This document shows, piece by piece, positions 19,762-28,901 of a stretch of 64,000 bases of DNA; the stretch's first letter is position 1, and the number at the start of each line of letters is the position of its first letter. The notes beneath the pieces are model-generated. The model did not search any database and had not been told where the DNA came from. It saw only the letters and a program-made list of their open reading frames with translations. Origin of the DNA: Roseovarius sp. SCSIO 43702. Lineage in GTDB: Bacteria; Pseudomonadota; Alphaproteobacteria; Rhodobacterales; Rhodobacteraceae. The stretch spans positions 1,138,501 to 1,202,500 of the forward strand of contig NZ_CP080623.1 in NCBI RefSeq assembly GCF_019599045.1, read 5' to 3'. The position numbers were made by a program, and so were the translations under genes.

Positions 19762-22002
19762 TCAGAGTTTGCCGCGCAGGTAGTCCATGACGGCAGGCCG
19801 CACCGATTGCTCGCCCCGGTTTCGCGCCTCGCCGATGATCCCGGCCAACTCGCCCAGGTGGGTGCGGCGCAGGATGGACTTGACCGGGCCGACGGAGGCC
19901 GGCCGCATCGAGAGCGCGCGCAGTCCGATCGCCGCGAGGCACGCGGCCTCGACCGGGCGGCCCGCGTCCTCGCCGCAGAAGCTCAGCGGGGTGTCGGTGG
20001 CCCGGCAGCGCGCGACGATGGTTTCGAGAAAGCTCAGGAACGAGACGTTGAGCGTATCGTAGCGGCGTCGCACAAGCTCGTTCTCGCGGTCGGCGGCGAA
20101 GAAGAACTGCTTGAGATCATTGCCGCCGATCGAGAGGAAATCGACCTTCCGATAGAACGCGTCGGGCGCGTAGGCGAGCGAGGGCGTCTCGAGCATGGCG
20201 CCCACGCTCAGCGACGAGGGCAGCGGATGGCCCAGCCGCCGCTCGCGTTCGAGGGCCTTGTCCATCTCGGCGCGGGCGGCGTCGTATTCCTCCATCTGCG
20301 CGACGAAGGGGAACATGACCGAAAGCGGGCGGCCCGCGGCGGCGCGCACGAGCGCCTGGAGCTGCATCCGCATCACGCCGGGCCTGTCGAGGCCGATGCG
20401 GATGGCCCGCCAGCCGAGCGCCGGGTTGGGCTCGTCCACGGACTTCATGTAGGGCAGCACCTTGTCCGAGCCGATGTCGAGCGTGCGGAACACCACGTGC
20501 TTGCCGCCCGCCGCGTCCATGATGCGCGCGTAGAGTTCGGACAGTTCGGCGCGCTTGGGCATGTGGTTGCGGATGAGGAACTGAAGCTCGGTGCGGAAAA
20601 GGCCCACGCCCTCGGCGCCCGAGCCCTTGAGGCTGGGCAGGTCGGCCATGAGGCCCGCGTTCATCGTCAGCGTAAGCTGCGTTCCGTCGAGCGTCTCGGC
20701 CGGTTTGTCACGGATCGAGGCGTAGCGTTCCTGCGCCTTGGCCTGCATCGCCAGCTTGTCCACGAAGGCGGCCTTGATGTTGTCGTCGGGCCGCAGGTGG
20801 ACGGTGCCCTGATCGCCGTCGATCAGGATGGGATCGCCGTTGAGCGCCTCGGTCGTGATGCGCGCGGCGTGGATGACGAGCGGGATGGCGAGCGCGCGGG
20901 CGACGATGGTGGCATGGCTGCCGACCGCGCCTTCCTCGAGCACGATGCCCTTGAGCGAACGGCCGTAGTCCAGAAGCTCGGCGGGGCCGATATTGCGCGC
21001 GACGAGGATCGGGTCGGAGGGCATTTCGGCCCCGGTCTCGGTGCCCTGGCCGGTGAGGATGCGCAGCAGGCGGTTCGACAGGTCGTCGAGGTCGTGGAGG
21101 CGGTCGCGCAGGTAGGGGTCGGTGACCTTTTCCATGCGGGCGCGGGCGGCCGATTGCTCCTTCTCGACCGCCGCCTCGGCCGACAGGCCGCGCTGGATGT
21201 CCTCCTCCATCCGGCGCATCCAGCCCTTGGAGTTGGCGAACATGCGGTAGGTCTCGAGCACCTCCAGCTGTTCGCTGTCGCCGAGGCGCGCGCCCGAGAG
21301 CATCCGGTCGACGCCCACGCGCAGTTCCTCGACCGCTTCGTTCAGGCGCTCGGTCTCGCGGACGGGGTCGTCGGCGATGGGGTTGGTGATGACGACGCGC
21401 GGCTCGTGCAGCCAGACATGGCCCTGGGCCACGCCCTCCTGCGCGGTATGGCCGCGAAAGAGCACGGCCTGCTGGTGGCGCGCCGACATGGCCGCGCCTT
21501 CGCCCACGAAGGCGCCGAGCTCCGCCATCTCGGCGATGACCATGGCGACGACCTCGACGGCGTAGATCTCTTCCTCGGAATAGGTGCGTCCGTCCTTGGA
21601 TTGCACCACGAGCACGCCAAGCGTCTCGCCCAGACGCTGGATCGGGACGCCGAGGAAGGAGGCATATCCCTCTTCCCCGGTCTCCGGCATGAAGCGGAAC
21701 CCGCGCGTGCCGGGGGCGTCCTCGGTGTTGATGAGCTTGCCGGTCCGCGCGACGCGGCCCACGAGCCCCTCGCCCAGTTTCATCCGCGTCTGGTGGACCG
21801 CCTCGGGATTGAGACCCTCCGTCGCGCAGAGCTCGAGCGTGTCCTCGTCGCGAAAGAGGTAGATCGAGCAGACCTCGGTGTGCATTTCCTCGGAGATGAG
21901 CGCGGTGATCGCATCGAGCCGGTCCTGGCCGCCCGCATCCGCCGACAGCGCCTCGCGCAGTCGGCCGAGCATCTGACGGCTGTCGGTGATTATGTCGCTC
22001 AT
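19762..22002 (-). CDS. ptsP: phosphoenolpyruvate-protein phosphotransferase PtsP (EI-Ntr)
   Basis: The 746-residue protein is enzyme I of the nitrogen-related PTS, passing phosphate from PEP to NPr. It has an N-terminal GAF domain (about 20-165), a PTS enzyme I N-domain, the phospho-histidine H363 in GSHATIVARA, and the PEP-binding TIM barrel (about 440-740, with LFRTELQFLIRN, SIGGNDLKQFF and the catalytic cysteine in LSFCGEDAGRP). The start MSDIITDSRQMLGRL at 22002 fits the family; upstream codons are unrelated. It lies 174 bases downstream of lysC in the same direction, a common alphaproteobacterial order. Confidence 0.96.
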   Translation of the reverse strand: MSDIITDSRQMLGRLREALSADAGGQDRLDAITALISEEMHTEVCSIYLFRDEDTLELCATEGLNPEAVHQTRMKLGEGLVGRVARTGKLINTEDAPGTRGFRFMPETGEEGYASFLGVPIQRLGETLGVLVVQSKDGRTYSEEEIYAVEVVAMVIAEMAELGAFVGEGAAMSARHQQAVLFRGHTAQEGVAQGHVWLHEPRVVITNPIADDPVRETERLNEAVEELRVGVDRMLSGARLGDSEQLEVLETYRMFANSKGWMRRMEEDIQRGLSAEAAVEKEQSAARARMEKVTDPYLRDRLHDLDDLSNRLLRILTGQGTETGAEMPSDPILVARNIGPAELLDYGRSLKGIVLEEGAVGSHATIVARALAIPLVIHAARITTEALNGDPILIDGDQGTVHLRPDDNIKAAFVDKLAMQAKAQERYASIRDKPAETLDGTQLTLTMNAGLMADLPSLKGSGAEGVGLFRTELQFLIRNHMPKRAELSELYARIMDAAGGKHVVFRTLDIGSDKVLPYMKSVDEPNPALGWRAIRIGLDRPGVMRMQLQALVRAAAGRPLSVMFPFVAQMEEYDAARAEMDKALERERRLGHPLPSSLSVGAMLETPSLAYAPDAFYRKVDFLSIGGNDLKQFFFAADRENELVRRRYDTLNVSFLSFLETIVARCRATDTPLSFCGEDAGRPVEAACLAAIGLRALSMRPASVGPVKSILRRTHLGELAGIIGEARNRGEQSVRPAVMDYLRGKL

Positions 22003-22102
22003 CTGGCTGGCAGCCCCCCTGGATGCGTCGGATCGGGTCGCCGGCGCAATCCGCTTTCTATCATGAAGTGTCCCGATCGCAAGTTTGATCCGGGGGACGG
22101 GT

Positions 22103-22125
22103 ATGGATGCGCGCGTCGCATCCAT
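22103..22125 (-). repeat. inverted repeat between lysC and ptsP
   Basis: ATGGATGC (22103-22110) and GCATCCAT (22118-22125) form a perfect 8-bp stem with a 7-base loop. It lies 52 bases after the lysC stop and about 100 bases before the ptsP start. No T-run follows on the minus strand, so it may be an attenuating hairpin, an mRNA stabiliser or an operator rather than a terminator. Confidence 0.45.
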
Positions 22126-22176
22126 GTGGCGCGGGATGGCGCGTCAGGCCCGTCGATGGCCCCGGATCCCTTGTGA

Positions 22177-23415
22177 TCAGGCGGTCTTGTCCAGTTCGAA
22201 GGCGTCATGGAGGGCCTGCACGGCGAGTTCCATGTACTTGCGGTCGATGAGCACCGAGATCTTGATCTCGGAGGTGGCGATCACCTTGATGTTGATACCC
22301 TCGTCAGAGAGCGTCTTGAACATCCGCGCCGCGACGCCGGACTGGCTGCGCATGCCGATGCCCACCGCCGAGACCTTGGAGACGTTGGTATCGGCCACGA
22401 GCTCGCGATAGTTGATGTCCCCCCGCGCCTTGGCTTCCTGCACCGCCTTCTCGGCGCGCGCCACCTGGTCGGTGGGGCAGGAGAAGGTCATGTCGGTGCG
22501 CCCTTCCTCGGAGATGTTCTGGATGATCATGTCCACGTTCACGCCCGCCTCGGAGAGGGGCCCGAAGATGGCCGCCGCGATGCCGGGGCGGTCGGCGACG
22601 GAGATGAGTGTCATCTTGGCTTCGTCCCGGCTGTATGCGATGCCGCTCACCACGTTTGATTCCATGATTTCCTCCTCGGCGCAGACGAGGGTTCCGGCCT
22701 CGTCCGACTGTTCCTCGAAACTGCTCAGCACGCGCAGTTTCACATTGTAGCGCATGGCCAGTTCGACCGAGCGGGTCTGAAGCACCTTGGCCCCGAGCGA
22801 GGCCAGTTCGAGCATTTCCTCGAAGGCGATGCGGTCGAGCTTGCGCGCCTTCGACGTGATGCGCGGGTCCGTGGTGTAGACGCCATCGACATCGGTGTAG
22901 ATGTCGCACCGCTCGGCCTCGAAGGCGGCGGCGAAGGCCACGGCGGTCGTGTCGGAGCCGCCGCGTCCGAGCGTGGTGATGCGACCCTCGGGGCTGATCC
23001 CCTGGAAACCCGCGACCACCGCCACGCGCATGCCTTCGGCGAATTTGGCCCGGATGTTGTCGGGCGGGATTTCCTCGATCCGGGCCTGGCTGTGGGCCGA
23101 GTTGGTCTTGAGCGGCACCTGCCAGCCCTGCCAGCTTCGGGCGGGAATGTCCATTTCCTGCAAGGTGAGCGCCATGAGCCCGGCGGTCACGTTCTCGCCC
23201 GAGCTGACCACCGCGTCGTACTCGCGCGCGTCGTAGAGCGGCGAGGTTTCGTTGACCCAGCCCACGAGTTCGTTCGTCTTGCCCGACATGGCCGAGACGA
23301 TGACGATCACGTCGTAGCCCTTGGCCACCTCGACGCCGACGCGCTTGGCGACACGGCGGATGCGGTCGAGATTGGCAACGGAGGTGCCGCCGAATTTCAT
23401 CACGAGAACGGGCAT
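22177..23415 (-). CDS. lysC: aspartate kinase
   Basis: The 412-residue enzyme phosphorylates aspartate in the first step towards lysine, threonine and methionine. It has KFGGTSV (7-13), the GFQGISPEGRITTLGRGGSDTTA-type nucleotide-binding region (about residues 140-162), and two C-terminal ACT domains with SVADRPGIAA and VGIGMRSQSGVAARMF, the usual sites of lysine/threonine feedback. I start at 23415 because AAGGA is then about 7 bases upstream; another ATG lies two codons earlier. It is divergent from the GT10 gene with 211 bases between the starts. Confidence 0.97.
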   Translation of the reverse strand: MPVLVMKFGGTSVANLDRIRRVAKRVGVEVAKGYDVIVIVSAMSGKTNELVGWVNETSPLYDAREYDAVVSSGENVTAGLMALTLQEMDIPARSWQGWQVPLKTNSAHSQARIEEIPPDNIRAKFAEGMRVAVVAGFQGISPEGRITTLGRGGSDTTAVAFAAAFEAERCDIYTDVDGVYTTDPRITSKARKLDRIAFEEMLELASLGAKVLQTRSVELAMRYNVKLRVLSSFEEQSDEAGTLVCAEEEIMESNVVSGIAYSRDEAKMTLISVADRPGIAAAIFGPLSEAGVNVDMIIQNISEEGRTDMTFSCPTDQVARAEKAVQEAKARGDINYRELVADTNVSKVSAVGIGMRSQSGVAARMFKTLSDEGINIKVIATSEIKISVLIDRKYMELAVQALHDAFELDKTA

Positions 23416-23626
23416 GGGCATGTCCTTGGCCGCTTGGTCGCGCGCGGTGTAGCGGCGGGGCGGGCGAAGGGCAAGCGGCGGCGGTGGGGCGGAGGCGCGA
23501 AAGTTGCGATTTCGAGTGGATCGGGTGCGTTTCGGCGCGGGATGAGGCGGCAGATGGACGGGATTTGACCGTTTTGCTCGGCGCCAAAGGCGGGTAGAGA
23601 TCCGAAAATCAAACGGGAGTGCGCCC

Positions 23627-24478
23627 ATGTCGAGAGTTGCGGTTCTGCCCTACGGGATGAAGCTGGGTGCGCGGCCCGGACGGCTGCCGCTCGCGGCGCT
23701 GCAATGGCCGCTGGGCCTGCCCGAGGACGCGGCCGGCGCGACGCTGGGCGATCTGGGGCCGGACGATCATCTGCTCGTCTTTCCGCGCGGGTCGCATTTC
23801 TGGCGACCGGGCTTCGGCACGCGGGCGCGGGTGTCCCTTCTGGTGTGCGAGCCGCAGGCGATCCAGGGGCGCATCATGGCGCGGCTCAAGCGAGCACATG
23901 GGCGATTTCACCGGGTGCTGAGCGCGAACGAGGCGCTGCTGGAGGCGATCCCGAACGGCATCTTCTGGCCCTTCGGGAGCACCTGGGTACCGGAATGGCG
24001 TGACCTCGACCTCGAAAAACGCGCGCTGTGTTCGCTCATCGCGTCGGCCAAGCGGTCGCAGGAGGGGCACAGGCTTCGCCACGAGATCGTGGATCGGGCG
24101 CGCGAGGCGGATTTCGACCTGACGGCGATGGGGGGCGGTTATGCGCCGTTCCGGGCCAAGGCCGAGGGGTTGGCGCCCTTCCGTTATTCGGTGGTGATCG
24201 AAAACGTGCGGGAGCGGAACTATTTCACCGAGAAGATCGTCGATGCGGTGCTCTGCGAGACGGTGCCGATCTACTGGGGCTGTCCGAATATCGCGGAGTT
24301 CTTCGATACGGACGGCTGGATCGTCTGCGACACCGCCGAGGATATCATGGCGGCGCTGGCGGGCATGTCCGAGGCGGATTCCGAGGCGCGGCGCCCGGCG
24401 ATTGCCGCGCAGAAGGAGCGGGCGGCGCATTGGGGAGACTTCACCGCCCGCGCCGCGCGGGCGGTGTTGGAAACGTAA
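23627..24478 (+). CDS. glycosyltransferase family 10 (fucosyltransferase-like)
   Basis: The 283-residue protein has the GT10 donor-binding signature FRYSVVIENVRERNYFTEK followed by LCETVPIYWGCPNIAEFF (about residues 183-220), typical of alpha-1,3-fucosyltransferases and related enzymes that use GDP-sugars. It is shorter than most members and has no signal or membrane anchor, so it should be cytoplasmic. It stands alone; no nucleotide-sugar or surface polysaccharide genes are near, making the acceptor unknown. It is convergent with the sulfate activation gene, with tandem hairpins in between. Confidence 0.82.
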   Translation: MSRVAVLPYGMKLGARPGRLPLAALQWPLGLPEDAAGATLGDLGPDDHLLVFPRGSHFWRPGFGTRARVSLLVCEPQAIQGRIMARLKRAHGRFHRVLSANEALLEAIPNGIFWPFGSTWVPEWRDLDLEKRALCSLIASAKRSQEGHRLRHEIVDRAREADFDLTAMGGGYAPFRAKAEGLAPFRYSVVIENVRERNYFTEKIVDAVLCETVPIYWGCPNIAEFFDTDGWIVCDTAEDIMAALAGMSEADSEARRPAIAAQKERAAHWGDFTARAARAVLET

Positions 24479-24504
24479 AATTCCGTTCGGACCCGGGGCT
24501 CCCC

Positions 24505-24538
24505 CGGGCTTCGCCCGTTCGCCGGGCCTTCGGCCCGG
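24505..24538. repeat. two tandem hairpins between convergent genes
   Basis: CGGGC-TTC-GCCCG type hairpin at 24505-24517 is followed by CCGGGCC-TTC-GGCCCGG at 24522-24538. Both have a TTC loop. They lie between the stops of the GT10 gene (24478) and the sulfate activation gene (24547) and probably act as a bidirectional 3'-end structure, although no T-run is present. Confidence 0.45.
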
Positions 24539-24546
24539 ACAGGTCC

Positions 24547-26262
24547 TCACCCCGCGATAAGCCCCATCTGTTCGAGCTTCAGGATCACCTGGTGGGCGCA
24601 GTTGTCGACCTCGACATTCTCGGTCTCGACGCGCAGCTCTGGGTTTTCCGGCACGTCATAGGGGTCGGAAATCCCGGTGAATTCCTTGATCTTGCCTTCG
24701 CGCGCGAGCTTGTAGAGCCCCTTGCGGTCGCGGCGTTCGCATTCCTCGATGGAGGTGGCGACATGGACCTCGACGAAGGCGCCGAATTGCTCGATCTCCT
24801 CGCGGACCGCGCGGCGGGTGGTGGCATAAGGAGCAATCGGCGCGCAGATGGCGATGCCGCCGTTCTTGGTGATCTCGCTGGCGACATAGCCGATGCGGCG
24901 GATGTTGAGGTCGCGGTGTTCCTTGGAGAAGCCGAGTTCGGAGCTGAGGTTCTTGCGGACGATATCGCCGTCGAGCAGCGTCACGGGGCGGCCGCCCATC
25001 TCCATCAGCTTGACCATGAGGGCGTTGGCGATGGTCGATTTGCCCGAACCGGAAAAGCCGGTGAAGAACACCGTGAAGCCCTGCTTGGAGCGCGGCGGGC
25101 GGGTGCGGCGGAGTTCCTCGACCACCTCGGGGAAGGAGAACCAGTCGGGGATCTCGAGCCCCTCCTGCAGGCGGCGGCGCAGTTCGGTGCCGGAGATGTT
25201 GAGGATGGTCACGTTGTCGCGGTCCTCGATCTCGTCGATGGCCTCGTACTGGGCGCGTTCCTGCACGTAGACCATGTGTTTGAAATCGACCATCTCGATG
25301 CCGATCTCGTCCTGGTGCTGGCGCACCAGATCCTGCGCGTCGTAGGGGCCGTAGAAATCCTCGCCCTTCGAGTTCTTGCCGGGGCCGGCATGGTCGCGCC
25401 CGACGATGAAATGCGTGCAACCGTGGTTGCGCCGGATCAGCGCGTGCCAGAGCGCCTCGCGCGGGCCGGCCATGCGCATCGCGAGGTTCAGGAGCGACAT
25501 CGTGGTCGTGGAGCCGGGATACTTGTCGAGCACCGCCTCGTAGCAGCGCACGCGGGTGAAGTGATCGACGTCGCCCGGCTTGGTCATGCCGACCACGGGA
25601 TGAATGAGCAGGTTCGCCTGGGCCTCCTTGGCGGCGCGGAAGGTCAGTTCCTGATGCGCGCGGTGGAGGGGGTTGCGGGTCTGGAAGGCCACGATCTTGC
25701 GCCAGCCGAGCTTGCGGAAATAGGCGCGCAACTCGTTGGGCGTGTCGCGGCGGCCGCGAAAATCGTAGTGGGTGGGCGGCTGGATACCCGTCACCGGCCC
25801 GCCGAGATAGACCGAACCGGCGGTGTTGTGCAGGTAGTTGACCGCCGGGTGCGCGTCATCGTCGGCGCCGAACACCTTTTCGGCCTCGCGCGCCTTGTCG
25901 GGGGTCCAGCGATCGGTGACGGTCATCGTGGCGAGGATCACGCCCTCCTGGTCGCGCAGCGCGATGTCCTGGCCGAGCTCGAGCTTGTCGGCGAAGTCGG
26001 GCGAGACGTCTAGCGTGATGGGCATGGGCCAGAGCGTGCCGTCGGCGAGGCGCATGTTCTCGACCACGCCGTCGTAATCCTCCTCCGAGAGGAAGCCCTT
26101 CAGCGGGTTGAAGCCGCCGTTCATCAGAAGCTCGAGATCGCAGATCTGGCGCGGGGTCAGGTCGTGGCTCACGAGGTCGGTGGCCTCGTGCTTCATCTTC
26201 TGCGCGCTCTCGTAGGAGACGTAGAGCTCGGGGATGGGGGTGAGGTTCTTCAGCATCGTCAT
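24547..26262 (-). CDS. bifunctional sulfate adenylyltransferase / adenylylsulfate kinase
   Basis: The 571-residue protein fuses an ATP sulfurylase (about 1-390) to an APS kinase (about 395-571), converting sulfate to APS and then PAPS. In the first domain I see QTRNPLHRAHQ (194-204) and GRDHAGPG (288-295), the ATP and sulfate binding motifs. In the second, the P-loop TGFSGSGKST lies at 401-410 and the flexible lid segment GISDPYDVPENPE follows. The start at 26262 gives MTMLKNLTPIPELY; a second ATG two codons later is possible. The kinase P-loop is intact, so both activities are expected. No cysD/cysN genes accompany it. PAPS could serve sulfate assimilation or sulfation. Confidence 0.95.
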   Translation of the reverse strand: MTMLKNLTPIPELYVSYESAQKMKHEATDLVSHDLTPRQICDLELLMNGGFNPLKGFLSEEDYDGVVENMRLADGTLWPMPITLDVSPDFADKLELGQDIALRDQEGVILATMTVTDRWTPDKAREAEKVFGADDDAHPAVNYLHNTAGSVYLGGPVTGIQPPTHYDFRGRRDTPNELRAYFRKLGWRKIVAFQTRNPLHRAHQELTFRAAKEAQANLLIHPVVGMTKPGDVDHFTRVRCYEAVLDKYPGSTTTMSLLNLAMRMAGPREALWHALIRRNHGCTHFIVGRDHAGPGKNSKGEDFYGPYDAQDLVRQHQDEIGIEMVDFKHMVYVQERAQYEAIDEIEDRDNVTILNISGTELRRRLQEGLEIPDWFSFPEVVEELRRTRPPRSKQGFTVFFTGFSGSGKSTIANALMVKLMEMGGRPVTLLDGDIVRKNLSSELGFSKEHRDLNIRRIGYVASEITKNGGIAICAPIAPYATTRRAVREEIEQFGAFVEVHVATSIEECERRDRKGLYKLAREGKIKEFTGISDPYDVPENPELRVETENVEVDNCAHQVILKLEQMGLIAG

Positions 26263-26402
26263 GGCGTGTCTTTCTTTGATCTGCCCGGCGCGCCGGTGCG
26301 CGTTCGGGCGCGGGATAGACCGGGAGCGTGGCGGCAATCAAGCAGGGGCGCGGAGAATTCGCGCAAATGGGACAAGAATACCGCGCCCGCAGCGGGACGC
26401 GG

Positions 26403-27686
26403 TCAGATTTCCCGCACGCCGCACCATTCGGCGACGAAAAGCGCCATGGCGGCGGTGGTGCGTCGGAGCGACGCGAGGCTCACGCGCTCTTCGAAGCCAT
26501 GGATGTTCTCGGCCAGCGCGCCGTAGCAGAGGGCGGGAACACGGTCGTAGAGCGCGTGCACGCGGCAATCGAGATAGGCGGTGGAGGGCATCGCTTCAAG
26601 CGGCCCGCCGAGTGCCGCCTCGTGGGCGCGGGCGAGCGTGGCCTCCGCGTCGGAGCCCTCCTCGAGCGCGTAGCCTTCGGCGAAGAAGCCGTTGAAGGTG
26701 ACGGTGGGGGGCGCTTCGGACAGGTAGGGATCCGTGCGGGCGAATTCGGCGATGCGGGCCTCGACCTCGCGCGCCATGTCGGCGGCCTTCTGGCCGGGAT
26801 AGATCGAGATGCGGCAATCGAGGCGGCACCACGCGGGCACCGAGGACGCCCAGTCGCCGCCCTCGATGCGCCCCAGGTTGAGGTTGATCGGATGGGGCAG
26901 GTCGGCGAAATGCGGGTGATCGGCACGGGCGGCGTTCCAGTCCTCCTCGAGGTCCCGCAGGGCGTTGGCGATGCGGTAGGTGGCGTCGATGGCGTTCGCG
27001 CCTGTGCCCATCTGGGCCACGTGAACCGGCACGCCGCGCACTTCGATGCGGAACCACAACACGCCCACCGTCGCCCGCACGAGCGCCTCGCCCATCGGTT
27101 CGGGAATGAGCACCGCGTCGGCGCGGTAGCCGCGCAGGTGTGTGGCGAGCGCGCCGTTGCCGGTGGATTCCTCCTCGACCACCGACTCGACATGGATGCG
27201 CCCCGCGGGCGCGAGGCCCGCGCGTTTCAGCGCGTCGAGCGCAAAGATGTTCGACGCCGCTCCGCCTTTCATGTCCCCCGCGCCGCGGCCGTAGAGCCAG
27301 TCGCCCTCGACATGCGGCTTGAAGGGCCCGTGGGTCCACATCGCCGCGGGACCGGCGGGGACCACGTCGACATGCGCCTGGAGGATGAGCGAGCGGCCCT
27401 GTTCGGCCTCGGGATGGTAGGTGCCGACGACGATGGGGGCGTCGGAATGCTCGTCCGAGAAACGTCCGCCGCCCTCATGCGCCTCGAGCGCGGCGCGGTC
27501 CATCTCGAAGCGGTCCATCTCGAGCCCGCGCGCGGCGTAGGCGTCGTGGATGAAGGCCTGGACCTCGTGCTCGTTGCCGCGCGTGGAGGGGTGGCGGACG
27601 AGATCGCGGGTGAAGGCCAGTTGATCGTCGAAGCCCGCGTCCACGGCGTCGGTGATGCGGGTGACGAGATCGGAGGGAAGGGACAT
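26403..27686 (-). CDS. M20 family metallopeptidase, ArgE/DapE type
   Basis: The 427-residue protein carries the dizinc site of M20 deacylases: H105 and D107 in AHVDVVP, D138 in GRGAGDMKGG, and E171/E172 in VVEEESTGNG. Members hydrolyse N-acyl amino acids or dipeptides (acetylornithine, succinyl-diaminopimelate, carboxypeptidase-type substrates). The true substrate is unknown; lack of nearby arginine or lysine genes argues against calling it argE or dapE. AGGAG lies 7 bases before the start at 27686. It is downstream of the MBL-fold gene (67-base gap) and could be read from the trxB run. Confidence 0.87.
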   Translation of the reverse strand: MSLPSDLVTRITDAVDAGFDDQLAFTRDLVRHPSTRGNEHEVQAFIHDAYAARGLEMDRFEMDRAALEAHEGGGRFSDEHSDAPIVVGTYHPEAEQGRSLILQAHVDVVPAGPAAMWTHGPFKPHVEGDWLYGRGAGDMKGGAASNIFALDALKRAGLAPAGRIHVESVVEEESTGNGALATHLRGYRADAVLIPEPMGEALVRATVGVLWFRIEVRGVPVHVAQMGTGANAIDATYRIANALRDLEEDWNAARADHPHFADLPHPINLNLGRIEGGDWASSVPAWCRLDCRISIYPGQKAADMAREVEARIAEFARTDPYLSEAPPTVTFNGFFAEGYALEEGSDAEATLARAHEAALGGPLEAMPSTAYLDCRVHALYDRVPALCYGALAENIHGFEERVSLASLRRTTAAMALFVAEWCGVREI

Positions 27687-27753
27687 GCGATGGCTCCTTT
27701 CGGCCCCGGGGGGCTTTGCGCTGTTCGGGCCGACGCTAGACCGCTTGGCGCGG

Positions 27754-28548
27754 TCAGGGAAGGGCGTGCGGTCCGATACGGAGGGAGACGCGGTCCGAGA
27801 CCGGGAGATCGAGCGTGCCGTCCTCGAGACGCGGAGGGGCCGCGGTGAGCAGGGCCAGCCGGTCGTGCAGCGCGGTGAGGTCCGAAACGGCGAGTTCCGG
27901 CGGCGATGCATGCGCCGGATCGGATGCGTCGCCGTGGGCGCCGAAGATGCGGGTGGAGCGCGGGAGCAGGGCCAGGAGCCTGTCGGCGCTTGCCGCGTAA
28001 TCCCGGACCGAGGCGCCGGGAAGATGCGCGTAGAGCGGGCCGGGATAGAGGAAATCTGCCGCAAGCAGGATCCCCGCCTCGGGCCACCAGAGCGAGACGC
28101 TGTCGGGCGAGTGGCCGGGCGTGTGCAGAAGGTGCAGCGCGACTCCGCCCAGGTCGAGCACGTCGCCGATGGGGCGCCAGCGCGCGACGGGAAAGGTGGG
28201 CGCGCTGCGGTTTTCATGCGCGCCGAGGAAGAGCGGTTCGGTGGGCGTGACGTGCCCCGCCACTTCGCAGGCGCGCAGGACGGGCAGGTCGGGCAGGTGG
28301 ACGCGGTCGAAACGGTGGACGTTGCCCAGGTGGTCGTAATGCATGTGCGAGGGCAGCACCGTGAGCGGCCGGTCGGTCAGCGCCGCCACGGTCGGGACGA
28401 TATCGGCCATGAAGGAGCCGGTGTCGAAAAGCAGCGCCGCGTCGCGGCCCTCGACCAGGTAGGACCAGTTCTGCTGCTCGTAGCGCGGCTCGCCGATGGC
28501 GTGGAGGGCGGGGCCGATCGCGTGGGTGACATACCAGTCGCCGCCCAT
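27754..28548 (-). CDS. MBL fold metallo-hydrolase
   Basis: The 264-residue protein has the metallo-beta-lactamase fold motif HxHxDH as SHMHYDHLGN (H68, H70, D72, H73), a later HTPGHSPDSVSLW histidine and AADFLYPG aspartate. This is a hydrolase of the glyoxalase II-like superfamily; the substrate cannot be assigned. The start MGGDWYVTHAIG at 28548 lies 5 bases after the RraB stop, so it is probably co-transcribed with trxB and rraB. Confidence 0.85.
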   Translation of the reverse strand: MGGDWYVTHAIGPALHAIGEPRYEQQNWSYLVEGRDAALLFDTGSFMADIVPTVAALTDRPLTVLPSHMHYDHLGNVHRFDRVHLPDLPVLRACEVAGHVTPTEPLFLGAHENRSAPTFPVARWRPIGDVLDLGGVALHLLHTPGHSPDSVSLWWPEAGILLAADFLYPGPLYAHLPGASVRDYAASADRLLALLPRSTRIFGAHGDASDPAHASPPELAVSDLTALHDRLALLTAAPPRLEDGTLDLPVSDRVSLRIGPHALP

Positions 28549-28553
28549 CGCGG

Positions 28554-28901
28554 TCAGTCCCCGTCGAGCGCGATGGCCCAGCCATCGGGACGGAAGCCGA
28601 AATCGCGGGCATGGGCGATGGCGACGGACTCGCCGATCCAGATGGCCGTGGCGCTCAGGATCTGGTCGGGAAGGGTGGCGACCAACATGGGGGCATCCTC
28701 GCCCTCGGGCACCCATTCGCAGGCGAACCCGTCGGCCGCCAGCGCGTCGGCCAGCGGCTCCCAGTCGTCTGCGTTCCCGGCGGGCAGGAGAAAATAGCTC
28801 ACGTCGCCAATGTCGGGCAGGTCGTGCCCGGCCCGAAGTTCGGCGAAGGCGGCGCGCGTTTCGGCCTCCTGAGCGGCGAGGTCGTCGGCAGTGCCGGACA
28901 T
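28554..28901 (-). CDS. RraB-like ribonuclease E inhibitor family protein
   Basis: The 115-residue acidic protein has the RraB fold features DVSYFLLPAGNADDWEPLADAL and a C-terminal FACEWVPEGE-like strand. In E. coli RraB binds RNase E and modulates mRNA decay; in Rhodobacteraceae the family is annotated by similarity only. The start codon overlaps the trxB stop by one base (TGATG), which implies translational coupling. Its acidic composition (many Asp/Glu) fits an inhibitor that mimics nucleic acid. Confidence 0.7.
   Translation of the reverse strand: MSGTADDLAAQEAETRAAFAELRAGHDLPDIGDVSYFLLPAGNADDWEPLADALAADGFACEWVPEGEDAPMLVATLPDQILSATAIWIGESVAIAHARDFGFRPDGWAIALDGD

Noticed and set aside
19807..22176. 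789-codon open frame on the plus strand opposite ptsP
   Set aside because: Composition (His, Val, Gly, Arg runs) is that of a complementary-strand artefact; ptsP is complete with all catalytic residues.
24028..26013. 661-codon plus-strand frame across GT10 and the sulfate activation gene
   Set aside because: Crosses two real genes in other frames and has no domain; both real genes are intact.
26403..27686. argE or dapE assignment
   Set aside because: The M20 metal site is clear but nothing in sequence or context separates the many substrates of the family.
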